From Clostridiales bacterium (GTDB lineage: Bacteria > Bacillota > Clostridia > Christensenellales > Aristaeellaceae), in NCBI GenBank assembly GCA_015056015.1, contig SVHD01000014.1, forward strand, positions 1-48,826: DNA of 48,826 bases, written 5' to 3'. The position numbers were made by a program, and so were the translations under genes. Of this stretch, positions 33,915 to 42,111 are shown piece after piece. Under the pieces are notes generated by a model. The model saw nothing but the letters and a program-made list of their open reading frames with translations, was not told the DNA's origin and ran no database searches. Every line of letters starts with the position of its first letter. The stretch's first letter is position 1.

Positions 33915-35264
33915 ATGGATACCGCGCCTGCCTATGCCCCCATTCCTCCCCATAGCATTGATGCGGAAAAATCCGTCCTGGGCGCCATGCTTCAGGATGG
34001 CGCCGCCGTATCCGCTGCGGGGGAGCTTTTGCTGGCTGACGATTTTTATGTGCCCGCCCATCGGGAAATTTTTGACGCCGCCAAGGCCCTGGCCGCCGAT
34101 AATATGGCGGTGGATTTGGTGACCATGGACGCCGAGCTTTCCCGCCGGGGCACGCTGCCCGGGGTGGGCGGCATCGAATATCTGATCGAATTGACCCAGT
34201 TCGTGCCCACCACCGCCAACGTGCGCTATTACATCCGCATCGTCAGCGAAAAATCCACCCTGCGGCGATTGATTCAGGCCTCCGGGGAAATTTCCCAGGC
34301 CGCCTATGCCCAGGAGCAAGATTTGCCCGATGTGCTTTCCCTGTCCGAAAAGCTGATTTTTGATATCGTCATGCGCCGGGATGGGGGCGAGGATCTGCAG
34401 CACGTAAAAGAGGTGCTCACCCGCACCTACGAACAGATGGAAGAATACGCCCGCCTGAAGGGGGGCGTTTCCGGCGTGCCCACCGGCTTTTATGCCCTGG
34501 ATAATATGCTCACCGGCCTGCATGGGGGCGAACTGGTGCTGGTTGGCGCCCGTCCTTCCATGGGTAAAACCTCTTTCGCCATCAATATGCTGGCCAATGC
34601 CGCCCGCAAGGGAAAGAAAGTGGCCTTTTTCAGCTGCGAAATGCCCCGGGAGCAGATTGCCATGCGCCTTTTATGCGGCGACGCCCGGGTGAATCTCCAA
34701 TCGGTGCGTAAAGGCATCCTCCGGGATGAGGATTGGCTGAAGCTGGCCCGCTCCCTGGCGCCCCTGGCTGCCAGCGAAATCTATATCGACGATACCTCGG
34801 GCCTCACCCCCGGGCAGATGCGCTCCCGCTGCCGCCGGCTCATGATGGATCATGGCCTGGATATGATCATGGTGGACTATCTGCAGCTGATGGGCTCGGA
34901 TAAAAAGGCTGAAAGCCGGCAGGTGGAAGTGGCGGAAATTTCCCGCAGCCTCAAGGCCATCGCCCGCGAGCTCAATGTGCCCCTGGTGGCCCTGGCCCAG
35001 CTTTCCCGTGCCAATGAAAAGCGCGGCGCCGGCGGCCTCAAGCCCATGCTTTCCGACCTTCGCGATTCCGGTTCTATCGAGCAGGACGCCGACGTTGTTA
35101 TGTTCCTCCACAGGGACGCCTATTACAACCGCGACGCCGAAAACCCGGATAACACCGCCGAAGTCATCGTGGCCAAGCAAAGAAACGGCCCCGTGGGCAC
35201 CATCAAGCTGGCCTTTATCGGCGAATACACGCTCTTTGACAACCTCGCCAGCGACGCGGTGTAA
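33915..35264 (+). CDS. dnaB: Replicative DNA helicase DnaB
   Basis: A 449-residue hexameric 5'-3' helicase that unwinds the replication fork. The N-terminal primase-interacting domain starts IDAEKSVLGAMLQD. The RecA-like C-terminal domain has Walker A ARPSMGKTS, Walker B IMVDYLQLM, and the switch region QLSRANEKRG. No intein or insertion is seen. Its ATG lies 1 nt after the rplI stop. The gene is followed 12 nt later by NPE7. Confidence 0.97.
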   Translation: MDTAPAYAPIPPHSIDAEKSVLGAMLQDGAAVSAAGELLLADDFYVPAHREIFDAAKALAADNMAVDLVTMDAELSRRGTLPGVGGIEYLIELTQFVPTTANVRYYIRIVSEKSTLRRLIQASGEISQAAYAQEQDLPDVLSLSEKLIFDIVMRRDGGEDLQHVKEVLTRTYEQMEEYARLKGGVSGVPTGFYALDNMLTGLHGGELVLVGARPSMGKTSFAINMLANAARKGKKVAFFSCEMPREQIAMRLLCGDARVNLQSVRKGILRDEDWLKLARSLAPLAASEIYIDDTSGLTPGQMRSRCRRLMMDHGLDMIMVDYLQLMGSDKKAESRQVEVAEISRSLKAIARELNVPLVALAQLSRANEKRGAGGLKPMLSDLRDSGSIEQDADVVMFLHRDAYYNRDAENPDNTAEVIVAKQRNGPVGTIKLAFIGEYTLFDNLASDAV

Positions 35265-35276
35265 GAACATTAAATT

Positions 35277-35341
35277 TGCGGGAGGGTATTTCTTTTAAAA
35301 AAGAAATACCCTCCCGCACCCTCCCAAAGAAAACTGCTTTT
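35277..35341. repeat. NPE7: left half element after dnaB
   Basis: A beta-type terminal hairpin (35277-35318, arms TGCGGGAGGGTATTTCTTTT and its complement) is followed by the beta boundary CCCTCCCAAAGAAAACTG. The centre and the right half are absent. It starts 12 nt after the dnaB stop and probably serves as the operon 3' end. Confidence 0.8.
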
Positions 35342-35456
35342 CTTATTTCATGCCTATCAATTTCGCATCTCAAACGTCTTGGATCATGTTGCTGTCAATA
35401 ATGATTCTTGTCGTTTTTTATTTTCCACCTTCCACTGACAGGAGGTATTCTGCATC

Positions 35457-36554
35457 ATGCAAGTCAAAGAACCGCTTTTAACCCTACGGGGCATTCAAAA
35501 AAGCTATGGGGATACCCATGTGCTCAAGGGCATTGATCTGGATATTTACCCCGGCGAATTTCTGACGCTGCTGGGGCCTTCCGGCTGCGGAAAAACCACC
35601 ACCCTGCGGGTGATTGCGGGCCTGGAAACCGATCATGCCGGAAAAATCACCCTGGAAGGGGAGGATATCACCGCCCTGCCCCCGGAAAAGCGGGCCATCA
35701 ACACCGTTTTTCAGAATCTGGCCCTGTTTCCCCACATGAATGTGGAAAAAAATATCGGCTATGGCCTGAAGATGCGGGGCATGAAAAAGGACGAAATCGC
35801 CCGGCGGGTAGAAAATGCCCTTTCCATGGTGCAATTGGATGGGCAGGGAAAAAAGATGCCCTCCCAGCTTTCCGGCGGCCAGAAGCAGCGGGTTGCCCTG
35901 GCCCGGGCGTTGGTGCTTCAGCCCAAGCTGCTTTTACTGGATGAGCCCTTAAGCGCTCTGGATCTGAATCTGCGCCGGCATATGCAGGGCGAACTCAAGC
36001 GCATGCAAAAGGAACTGGGCATCGCCTTCCTCTATATCACCCATGATCAGGAGGAAGCGCTGAATATGTCCGATCGGGTGGCGCTGATGCGGGATGGGCA
36101 ATTCATCCAGATCGGCGCCCCCGCCGAATTATACGATTCCCCCGAATCCCTTTTTGCCGCCGCCTTCATGGGCCAGAGCAATATTCTGCGCGGCGTGATT
36201 GGCGGCTGCAGCGAAGGGAAGGCGGTGCTGGAAGTGGGCGGGCTTTCCATTCCCTGCGTCACCCATCGGCCCGTGCTGGTGGGGGATGAAATGGCCCTGT
36301 GCCTGCGGGCGGAGCGGCTGCATTATGCGCCCCACCCCACGGGGAAAATTCATATCAGCGGCATTTTGCGCGAGCATACCTATATCGGCGGCGTGCAGCG
36401 CACGAAAATCGAATTGCCCGATGGGCAGATTCTGCTGGCCCAGCGCCAGATCGACGCCCAGGATGAATGCAGCGTGGGCAGCCGGGTATTCCTCTGGTGG
36501 GATATGGCCGCGGCCGCCCTGGTGCCCTGGAGGGATATGAACCATGAAAACTGA
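35457..36554 (+). CDS. potA: Spermidine/putrescine ABC transporter ATP-binding protein
   Basis: A 365-residue ATPase: Walker A GPSGCGKTT, signature LSGGQKQR, Walker B LLLLDEPLSAL, switch His in YITHDQ. After residue 235 it has the TOBE-like regulatory domain. With the two permeases below it is most like PotABC of polyamine importers. AGGAGG precedes the ATG. It overlaps potB by 11 nt. No promoter was recognised with confidence in the 110 nt upstream. Confidence 0.9.
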   Translation: MQVKEPLLTLRGIQKSYGDTHVLKGIDLDIYPGEFLTLLGPSGCGKTTTLRVIAGLETDHAGKITLEGEDITALPPEKRAINTVFQNLALFPHMNVEKNIGYGLKMRGMKKDEIARRVENALSMVQLDGQGKKMPSQLSGGQKQRVALARALVLQPKLLLLDEPLSALDLNLRRHMQGELKRMQKELGIAFLYITHDQEEALNMSDRVALMRDGQFIQIGAPAELYDSPESLFAAAFMGQSNILRGVIGGCSEGKAVLEVGGLSIPCVTHRPVLVGDEMALCLRAERLHYAPHPTGKIHISGILREHTYIGGVQRTKIELPDGQILLAQRQIDAQDECSVGSRVFLWWDMAAAALVPWRDMNHEN

Positions 36555-37401
36555 TCATTCCGCCCATCGCCGCGGCCTGCTTGCCCTGCCCATGTATTTA
36601 TGGGCGCTGGCCTTTGTGGGGGTGGCGCTGCTGTATATTATCGGCCTTTCCTTCCTGGGAAAAGGGGAGGCGCTGGAAGTGACGGGGGAAATAACCCTTT
36701 CCAATTACTCCCGGCTGTGGGATCCCAAATATGGAAAGGTGCTCTGGCTTTCTTTGCGTCTGGCGGGGCTGACCACCCTGATTTCCCTGCTGCTTGGCTA
36801 TCCCTTTGCCTATTTCATGGCCAAGGCCAGCGAAAAATGGCGGGTATGGCTGATGATTCTGGTGATTGCCCCTTTCTGGACCAATGCGCTGATCCGCATT
36901 TACGGCTGGAAAATTCTTTTGTATGCCAATGGGCCCATCAATCAGTTTCTGCTGAATCTGGGGCTGATCAGAAAACCCCTGAAGCTGCTCTATACCGAAG
37001 GCGCGGTGCTGCTGGGCATGGTATATGCCATGCTGCCCTTTGTGATTCTGCCGGCCTATACGGGCATTGAGCGCATGGATTGGGCCCGGGTGGAGGCTGC
37101 CCGGGATTTGGGCGCATCCCCGGCCAGGGCATTTTTTACCGTCACCCTGCCCATGACCGCGCCCTCCCTGCTGGCAGCCTGCGTGCTCACCTTCCTGCCC
37201 AGCGTGGGGCTGATTTTCCTTTCCGATATTCTGGGCGGCGCCAATACGGTGCTGTGGGGCAATCTGGTGCATGATGAATTGCTCAAGAGCCGGGATCTGC
37301 CCTTTGCGGCCGCCCTGAGCACGGTGCTGCTTTTGCTGACCGGGCTGGTGATTTATCTCTATCGCCGGGCCGGGGGCAGCAATGAGGAGATGGTATTTTG
37401 A
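36544..37401 (+). CDS. potB: Polyamine ABC transporter permease PotB
   Basis: A 285-residue inner-membrane permease with about six helices and the EAA loop AARDLGASPARAFFTVTLPM. FWTNALIRIYGWKILL is characteristic of PotB. It overlaps potA upstream and shares 4 nt with potC downstream, so all three are translationally coupled. Confidence 0.9.
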   Translation: MKTDHSAHRRGLLALPMYLWALAFVGVALLYIIGLSFLGKGEALEVTGEITLSNYSRLWDPKYGKVLWLSLRLAGLTTLISLLLGYPFAYFMAKASEKWRVWLMILVIAPFWTNALIRIYGWKILLYANGPINQFLLNLGLIRKPLKLLYTEGAVLLGMVYAMLPFVILPAYTGIERMDWARVEAARDLGASPARAFFTVTLPMTAPSLLAACVLTFLPSVGLIFLSDILGGANTVLWGNLVHDELLKSRDLPFAAALSTVLLLLTGLVIYLYRRAGGSNEEMVF

Positions 37402-38213
37402 AAAAGAATGGAATCGGGGCAAAGATTTATCTGGCCGTGCTGCTGTTTATGATGTATCTGCCCATCATCATCGTGGTGCTCTATTCCTTCAATGCCAGCA
37501 CTGCCCGGGTGCCCACGGTCTTTACCGGCTTTTCCCTGCAATGGTATGAAGCGCTTTTCGATGATCAGCGCGGCTATGGCGAGGCGCTGAAAATCAGCCT
37601 GCAGGTGGGGCTTCTGAGCGTGCTTTTCTCCACCCTGCTGGGCAGCCTGGGCGCCCTGGGCCAGGCCCGGAAGCGCATCAAAGCCGGCATCGGAAATCAG
37701 CTGCTGCGCGGCGGGCAGAGCTTTCTGGAAAGCTTGGTGGTATTGCCCATCATGATTCCCGAAATCATTCTGGGCGTGGCCTTTATGCTGCTCTTTTCCC
37801 TGCTGAAATTGCCCTCCGGCATCTTTACCCTGGTGATCGCCCATACCACCTTCTGCGTGCCCTATGTCTACCTGCTGGTAAAAAGCCGGCTGGCCACCCT
37901 GGGGGATGAACTGGAATTGGCGGCCCGGGATCTGGGCGCATTCCCGGCCAGGGCTATGTTCACCATTACCCTGCCCCTCATCCGCCCTGCGGTGCTTTCC
38001 GGCGCGCTTCTTTCCCTGGCCATGAGCCTGGATGATTTTATGATCAGCTTCTTTGTCAGCGGCGCCAATTCTACCACCCTGCCTCTCAAAATCTATTCCT
38101 CCGCCCGATACGGCGTTTCTTCCCAAATCAATGCCCTTTGTACCGTCATGCTCCTTTTCGTTTTCCTTCTGGTCATCATCAGCCAGCTGGTGCTGAAACG
38201 GAAACGGGGATGA
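37398..38213 (+). CDS. potC: Polyamine ABC transporter permease PotC
   Basis: A 271-residue permease with about six helices and EAA loop AARDLGAFPARAMFTITLPL. LDDFMISFFVSG is the PotC C-terminal mark. The start is TTG at 37398, overlapping the potB stop (TTGA) with GAGGAG upstream. In most bacteria potD (binding protein) follows; here the next feature is NPE8 and the operon stops. Confidence 0.9.
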   Translation: MKKNGIGAKIYLAVLLFMMYLPIIIVVLYSFNASTARVPTVFTGFSLQWYEALFDDQRGYGEALKISLQVGLLSVLFSTLLGSLGALGQARKRIKAGIGNQLLRGGQSFLESLVVLPIMIPEIILGVAFMLLFSLLKLPSGIFTLVIAHTTFCVPYVYLLVKSRLATLGDELELAARDLGAFPARAMFTITLPLIRPAVLSGALLSLAMSLDDFMISFFVSGANSTTLPLKIYSSARYGVSSQINALCTVMLLFVFLLVIISQLVLKRKRG

Positions 38214-38235
38214 CGAAGGGATGGGGTGAAATATT

Positions 38236-38491
38236 TGCGGGGAGAGGTTCTTTGAAGCCAAAGAACCCCTCCCCGCACCCCTCCAAGAAAGCTATTCTGG
38301 ATTGGACGGATTGCCTCAGAATCAACTTGTGTGCCAGTGAAACAAAAATCAGGGAACAGATTCGTTCCCTGATTTTTTATTGCAGCACTGGCATTCAAGC
38401 AGATTTGAACACAGCCTAAATATCCAGAATAGCTTTCTTGGAGGGGGTGCGGGGGAACCATTCTTTGGCTACAAAGAATGGTTCCCCCGCA
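38236..38491. repeat. NPE8: the most regular full nested-palindrome element
   Basis: Left alpha hairpin 38236-38277. The inner inverted repeat runs over 24 nt (CCCTCCAAGAAAGCTATT... near 38278-38302 and its exact complement near 38422-38446). The GTGCCAGTG/CACTGGC arms at about 38331 and 38386 flank the central terminator (38344-38357 and 38364-38377, AAAAATCAGGGAAC). Right alpha hairpin about 38450-38491. It lies between convergent potC and mazF; the mazF stop codon falls inside the right hairpin. Confidence 0.9.
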
Positions 38492-38858
38492 AATCCTTCT
38501 CCTTCTCATCCTTCTCATCATCCTCCCCTGCCACGGCCAGGGAAAGGGCGGCTTCCACCCGGGCCATTTTGTCCGGGGGCAGATGGCCCAGGTAACCTTT
38601 CAATCGGGATTTTTCCAGGGTGCGTACCTGTTCGCACAGGATGATGGAAGGCTTTCTGACGCCGCCCTGGGGCGGCAGAATGGATACATGGGTGCGCAGG
38701 GGCGCCTTGCCCATTTTCGAGGTCAGGGGCAGAATAATCACCGTGGGACTGAATCGATTGCCCAGATCATTCTGAATAATCAGTACCGGCCGGGTACCTC
38801 CCTGCTCCGAGCCGATCACCGGATCCAGATCCGCAAAATATATATCACCGCGTTTCAC
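38469..38858 (-). CDS. mazF: MazF/PemK-family endoribonuclease toxin, solitary
   Basis: A 129-residue protein whose first 112 residues are a complete MazF: MKRGDIYFADLDPVIGSEQG, then GGTRPVLIIQND with the catalytic Arg, and ILPLTSKMGKAPLRTHV with the conserved Thr. It cuts mRNA at short motifs. The start is GTG at 38858. No antitoxin gene lies upstream; only an 18-codon frame (38928-38872) precedes it. The last residues (LRGNHSL) and the stop are encoded by the NPE8 right hairpin, after an acidic tail EDDEKDEKEKD not usual in MazF. Confidence 0.88.
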   Translation of the reverse strand: MKRGDIYFADLDPVIGSEQGGTRPVLIIQNDLGNRFSPTVIILPLTSKMGKAPLRTHVSILPPQGGVRKPSIILCEQVRTLEKSRLKGYLGHLPPDKMARVEAALSLAVAGEDDEKDEKEKDLRGNHSL

Positions 38859-38968
38859 GCTGCTTCACGCTCCGCCGGCGACAGCCAACGGGCGGCCGCC
38901 GCCGCTGATCAAGGGAAGCATCCTTCCCTGCTATCAGGATATGCCGATTTAAAAGGCGGGTGAGATTT
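38859..38968. other. mazF upstream region, no antitoxin gene
   Basis: This short GC-rich gap contains a small hairpin AGGGAAG/CTTCCCT near 38912-38930 and an 18-codon minus-strand frame ending just before the mazF start. No RHH or AbrB-type antitoxin and no clear promoter are seen. Confidence 0.45.
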
Positions 38969-39233
38969 TGCGAGAGGGGCTTTCTTTTGAAAAAGAAAGT
39001 CCCTCTCGCGCTCTCCCAAAGAAAACTGGCTCTGGATTTTTCCGGTCGCCATACAATCCACTTGAATCCCAGTGCAGCAACAAAAAATCAGGAAACAGAT
39101 CCACTCTGTTTCCTGCATATTTTTCCCTTGTTCCACTGGCACACAAGATGATTAAATGCTATTTTGAAATATCCAGAGCCGGTTTTCGGGAGGGTGCGGG
39201 AGGACGCTTTTGACTCAAAAGCGTCCTCCCGCA
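38969..39233. repeat. NPE9: full nested-palindrome element
   Basis: The left beta hairpin (38969-39008, GCGAGAGGGGCTTTC...) is followed by boundary CCCAAAGAAAACTGGCTCTGGA. The central hairpin is AAAAATCAGGAAACAG/CTGTTTCCTG with CCAGTG/CACTGG arms. The inner repeat ATCCAGAGCCGGTTTTCGGG leads to the right gamma hairpin (about 39197-39232). Its right end is 10 nt from the tcdA stop. Confidence 0.85.
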
Positions 39234-39242
39234 AGTATCCCA

Positions 39243-39947
39243 TCATCCCACGCCTGCAATTTCCTTGATCGCTTCGCCGGCCAGGATCATGCCCATGACC
39301 GGTGGCACGAAGGAAAGGCTGCCGGGCAGATGCCGGCCGTTTTCAATGATCACTTCTTTGGTTTCCATGGGCGGCTCGGCGGAATAGACCACCCGATGGC
39401 GGGTGACCCCCCGCTTTTTCAATTGGCTGCGCAGGGCCCGGGCCAGAGGACAGACGGAGGTTTCATATAAATCCGCCGCCCGGAAGCGGGTGGGATCCAT
39501 TTTATTGCCCGCGCCCAGGGCGCTGATGATGGGCACATTCATCTGATGCGCCGTTTCGATCAGCAGAATTTTCGAGGACACCGTATCAATGGCGTCCACA
39601 ATATAATCATAAGCAGAAAAATCAAAGGCGGAAAGGGTATCGGCGGAAAAAAATTCGCATCTGGCATGCACGATGGCGCCGGGATTGATATCCAGAATCC
39701 GCTCCCGCATCACTTCGGCCTTTTTTTTGCCCACCGTGGAATGCAGCGCCACAAATTGCCGGTTGATATTGCTCAGGCTCACCTCATCATCATCCACCAG
39801 CGTGATTTCCCCCACGCCGCCCCGGGCCAGGGCCTCCGCGCAGGCCGCGCCCACGCCGCCCACGCCGAATACAGCCACATGGGCCTTTTGCAATTGATGA
39901 ATGGCCTCATCGCCCAAGAGCAGGGCGGAACGGGAAAATTCAATCAT
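39243..39947 (-). CDS. tcdA: tRNA threonylcarbamoyladenosine dehydratase
   Basis: A 234-residue E1-like (ThiF/MoeB-fold) ATP-dependent enzyme that cyclises t6A37 of tRNA to ct6A. It shows the nucleotide loop GVGGVGAACAEALARGG, the LVDDDEVSLSNINRQ block with the arginine finger, and VDAIDTVSSK. The short C-terminal part (SLSFVPPVMGMILAGEAIKEI) matches TcdA. The ATG at 39947 is chosen because longer frames run through the promoter. It is a single gene with its own promoter. Confidence 0.92.
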   Translation of the reverse strand: MIEFSRSALLLGDEAIHQLQKAHVAVFGVGGVGAACAEALARGGVGEITLVDDDEVSLSNINRQFVALHSTVGKKKAEVMRERILDINPGAIVHARCEFFSADTLSAFDFSAYDYIVDAIDTVSSKILLIETAHQMNVPIISALGAGNKMDPTRFRAADLYETSVCPLARALRSQLKKRGVTRHRVVYSAEPPMETKEVIIENGRHLPGSLSFVPPVMGMILAGEAIKEIAGVG

Positions 39948-39979
39948 GAAAGACGCTCCTTCCGGCATATGCCTCTTGC

Positions 39980-40009
39980 ATGATACCAAAGCTACTGCTT
40001 TTTTGTCAA
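39980..40009 (-). promoter_or_regulatory. Promoter of tcdA
   Basis: Minus-strand TTGACA (40004-40009) and TATCAT (39980-39985), spacer 18 nt. Confidence 0.78.
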
Positions 40010-40032
40010 CGAAAAAAAGAGGGAACAACTAT

Positions 40033-40226
40033 TTGCGGGAGGGGTATTCTTTGAATAGCATCGCATACTCTGCGCTGCGCTTGCGTATGCTCTCTGCATT
40101 TGCGTTGATGGCTGGTGCCGCGTCACAAACCCTCCGGGTTTGCTCCTGAATTCCCTCCCGCACCCACCCGAAAACCTGCTCTGGATTCTCCTATTCTTCA
40201 TTGAATCGACTTGAGTGCCAGTGGAG
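40033..40226. repeat. NPE10: left half element with one reversed M89
   Basis: The hairpin arms TTGCGGGAGGG (40033...) and CCCTCCCGCA (about 40153-40162) are split by an M89 copy (about 40059-40149). The gamma boundary CCCACCCGAAAACC and a GTGCCAGTGGAGC arm follow, then the element stops where the FJE sequence begins. Confidence 0.75.
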
Positions 40227-40249
40227 CAGCGGAATGACACGAGAATAAG

Positions 40250-40850
40250 AGACAATGTGGGGAACGATGGGGCTTATTCAGCCCCAACCCCCGAACCAGG
40301 GACATTGTCCCTGGACCCAGTAGCGGAACGGGAGTAGATTTTCTACAAACGGTTTCCCGCTGTAACGTGGGGAAAACGATAATAAAAACATGTGGAACGA
40401 TAACCCTGTTGCTTTCTGAAAAACGCATCTTTGTTGTCTGTATCCACGGGCCGGGCGGCATTTGCCGCCCAACGGATGCAAAGCATCCTGGAAAACGAAA
40501 AAACGCCGAAGGAGAAAGCTCGCTTTCTCTCGCGGCGTTTTTATGTTTTCCAATAGCCCGTGGATTATTTTTGATCGTATTCTAAAATTTTCGTTTCCCC
40601 AAGTTTCATGCGGAGATAACCGCGTTTTTCCACCCAAGTTATTTCGCAAACCGGAGTCCAGAGGAGGAACTCCTCTGGCGCGGGGGTACGGGGGCCGCGG
40701 AGGCCCCTGCCTCGTCGTCTCCCAAGCTTCATGCGGAAATAACTGCGATTTCCCATCCCAGCCGCTTCGCAAACCGGAGTCCAGAGGAGGAACTCCTCTG
40801 GCGCGGGAGTACGGGAGGCCGCGGAGGCCCCTGCCCCCTTCCCATGCCCG
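40250..40850 (+). repeat. FJE copy A: branched, hairpin-rich element
   Basis: In order: hairpin GGGGCT/AGCCCC (40269-40285); hairpin CCAGGGAC/GTCCCTGG (40296-40314); and a junction closed by CCACGGGC/GCCCGTGG (40444-40451, 40556-40563). The junction holds three hairpins: GGGCGGC/GCCGCCC, GGATGC/GCATCC, and a long one with GGAAAAC/GTTTTCC, ACGCCG/CGGCGT and GAGAAAGC/GCTTTCTC. A tail with CCAGAGGAG/CTCCTCTGG and GGGGCC/GGCCCC is present twice in tandem (about 40601-40722 and 40725-40843). No protein-coding frame is credible. It lies between the LytTR gene stop and NPE10. Confidence 0.85.
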
Positions 40851-40869
40851 CACAGAAAGAAACAGCGCC

Positions 40870-41631
40870 TCAGGCGAAGCGCTGTTCCAATTCTTCGTAT
40901 TTTTCGTGGGTGATCAGGGCGTCATGCTCGGTGCCTTCCAGGCGCACCACATAGGTCCAGCGGCCGTAGGGCGTAATATCCCGGATCGCGCGCAGATTGA
41001 TGATATAGCTCTTGTGACAGCGGAAAAAAATATCCCCGTCCAGGCGGCTTTCCATTTCCGAAAGGGTTTCAGAAAGCACATACCTTTCATTTTTCCCGGT
41101 ATAGACTACCGTGGATCTTTCTTCCCGCTGCACCAGCAGGATATCCATCATATCGATAAAGGATACGCCCTCCCGATGGCGCAGCATCAGCCGCCCGGCG
41201 GTTTTCCGGATGGGCAACGCCCGGGGCCCGGGCAGGGGCGCCATGGGGGAATGGGCCAGCCGCGCCTGAATCCGCTGCAGGGTCTGCTCCAGCCGATCCA
41301 GCCGGAAGGGCTTCACCAGATAATCAAAGGCGTATACCTCGAATGCCTCGCCCATGTATTCCTCATGGCCGGTGGCGAAAATCAGAATACAGCCGGGATT
41401 TTGATCCTGAATCAGCCGGGCGCATTCAATGCCCGTTTTACCGGGCATATCCACATCCAGAAAAACCACCCGGGGCGCGCATTTTTCAAAGAGCGCCATG
41501 GCCTCATCGCCGGTGGCGGCCTCCGCAATTACGCAGAAGCCCTCCGTCGCCTGGATTTTTTTGCGCAGAATCAGCCGCATGCCCGGATCATCATCCGCAA
41601 TCAGCACCGGAATCAGGGCATTTTCCTTCAT
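40870..41631 (-). CDS. LytTR-family response regulator
   Basis: A 253-residue two-domain regulator. The receiver domain (1-125) has the acidic pocket D13-D14-D15, phospho-acceptor Asp59 in VVFLDVDMPG, and the YLVKPF lysine. Residues 150-250 are a LytTR DNA-binding domain (FIDMMDILLVQREERSTVVYT, FFRCHKSYIINLRAI). The start overlaps the upstream small membrane gene (ATGA). No histidine kinase gene is in the operon or window, so its signal comes from elsewhere. Confidence 0.92.
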   Translation of the reverse strand: MKENALIPVLIADDDPGMRLILRKKIQATEGFCVIAEAATGDEAMALFEKCAPRVVFLDVDMPGKTGIECARLIQDQNPGCILIFATGHEEYMGEAFEVYAFDYLVKPFRLDRLEQTLQRIQARLAHSPMAPLPGPRALPIRKTAGRLMLRHREGVSFIDMMDILLVQREERSTVVYTGKNERYVLSETLSEMESRLDGDIFFRCHKSYIINLRAIRDITPYGRWTYVVRLEGTEHDALITHEKYEELEQRFA

Positions 41632-42071
41632 GCCTGCCTCCCATAGCGCCGGGGCGCGGGACGGCGAAGAATTTCACCAATGATCACGCCGCGCACCAAA
41701 TCCCGGGCAGCTTCCGATTGCTGTTCATCCTCCTGCAGGGCAGGGATGCCGCCGGCAGGGCGCTGCTCATCCAGCATATATTCGTGGCAGGCGTCCTCCC
41801 CTTCCGGGCCCATCCGGGCGGGAGCGGGGGCCTTGGGCGCCACCGGGAATGCCGCCTTCATGGGTACGGGCGCAGGCATGGGCGATACGGGGATCGCCTG
41901 CTGTACAGGGATCGCCGGGGCGGCGGCCCGGGGAATTTCCGCCGGGCTCGCCTGCTGAACCGGCGCTTTTTTCGCGGCCGGGGCAGCCTTCTTTTGATTC
42001 TTCTTGACTTTTGCAACGATGGAAAGAATGATGATCGCAAGGGTCAGCAAGGTGCTGAGCATATCTTCCAT
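41628..42071 (-). CDS. Small single-span membrane protein, Pro/Ala-rich
   Basis: A 147-residue protein: one N-terminal transmembrane helix (MLSTLLTLAIIILSIVAKV), a basic patch (KKNQKK), then a long low-complexity Ala/Pro/Val stretch (about 28-85) and a charged tail. I recognise no family. It lies between floA (40-nt gap) and the LytTR regulator (4-nt overlap). Codon use agrees with its neighbours and GGAGG is well placed. It may be a FloA-associated or signalling membrane protein; that is inference from context only. Confidence 0.65.
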   Translation of the reverse strand: MEDMLSTLLTLAIIILSIVAKVKKNQKKAAPAAKKAPVQQASPAEIPRAAAPAIPVQQAIPVSPMPAPVPMKAAFPVAPKAPAPARMGPEGEDACHEYMLDEQRPAGGIPALQEDEQQSEAARDLVRGVIIGEILRRPAPRRYGRQA

Positions 42072-42111
42072 ATCGTGCCTCCTTTGCCGGTATTATATGA
42101 GGCGGAAGAAA

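Noticed and set aside
38872-38928. 18-codon frame as a MazE-type antitoxin
   Set aside because: It is Gly/Pro/Ala-rich, far too short, and unlike any RHH or AbrB antitoxin.
40462-41646. 394-codon plus-strand frame across FJE copy A and the LytTR gene
   Set aside because: It begins in a hairpin-rich repeat and continues antisense to a clear response regulator; no start signal or domain.
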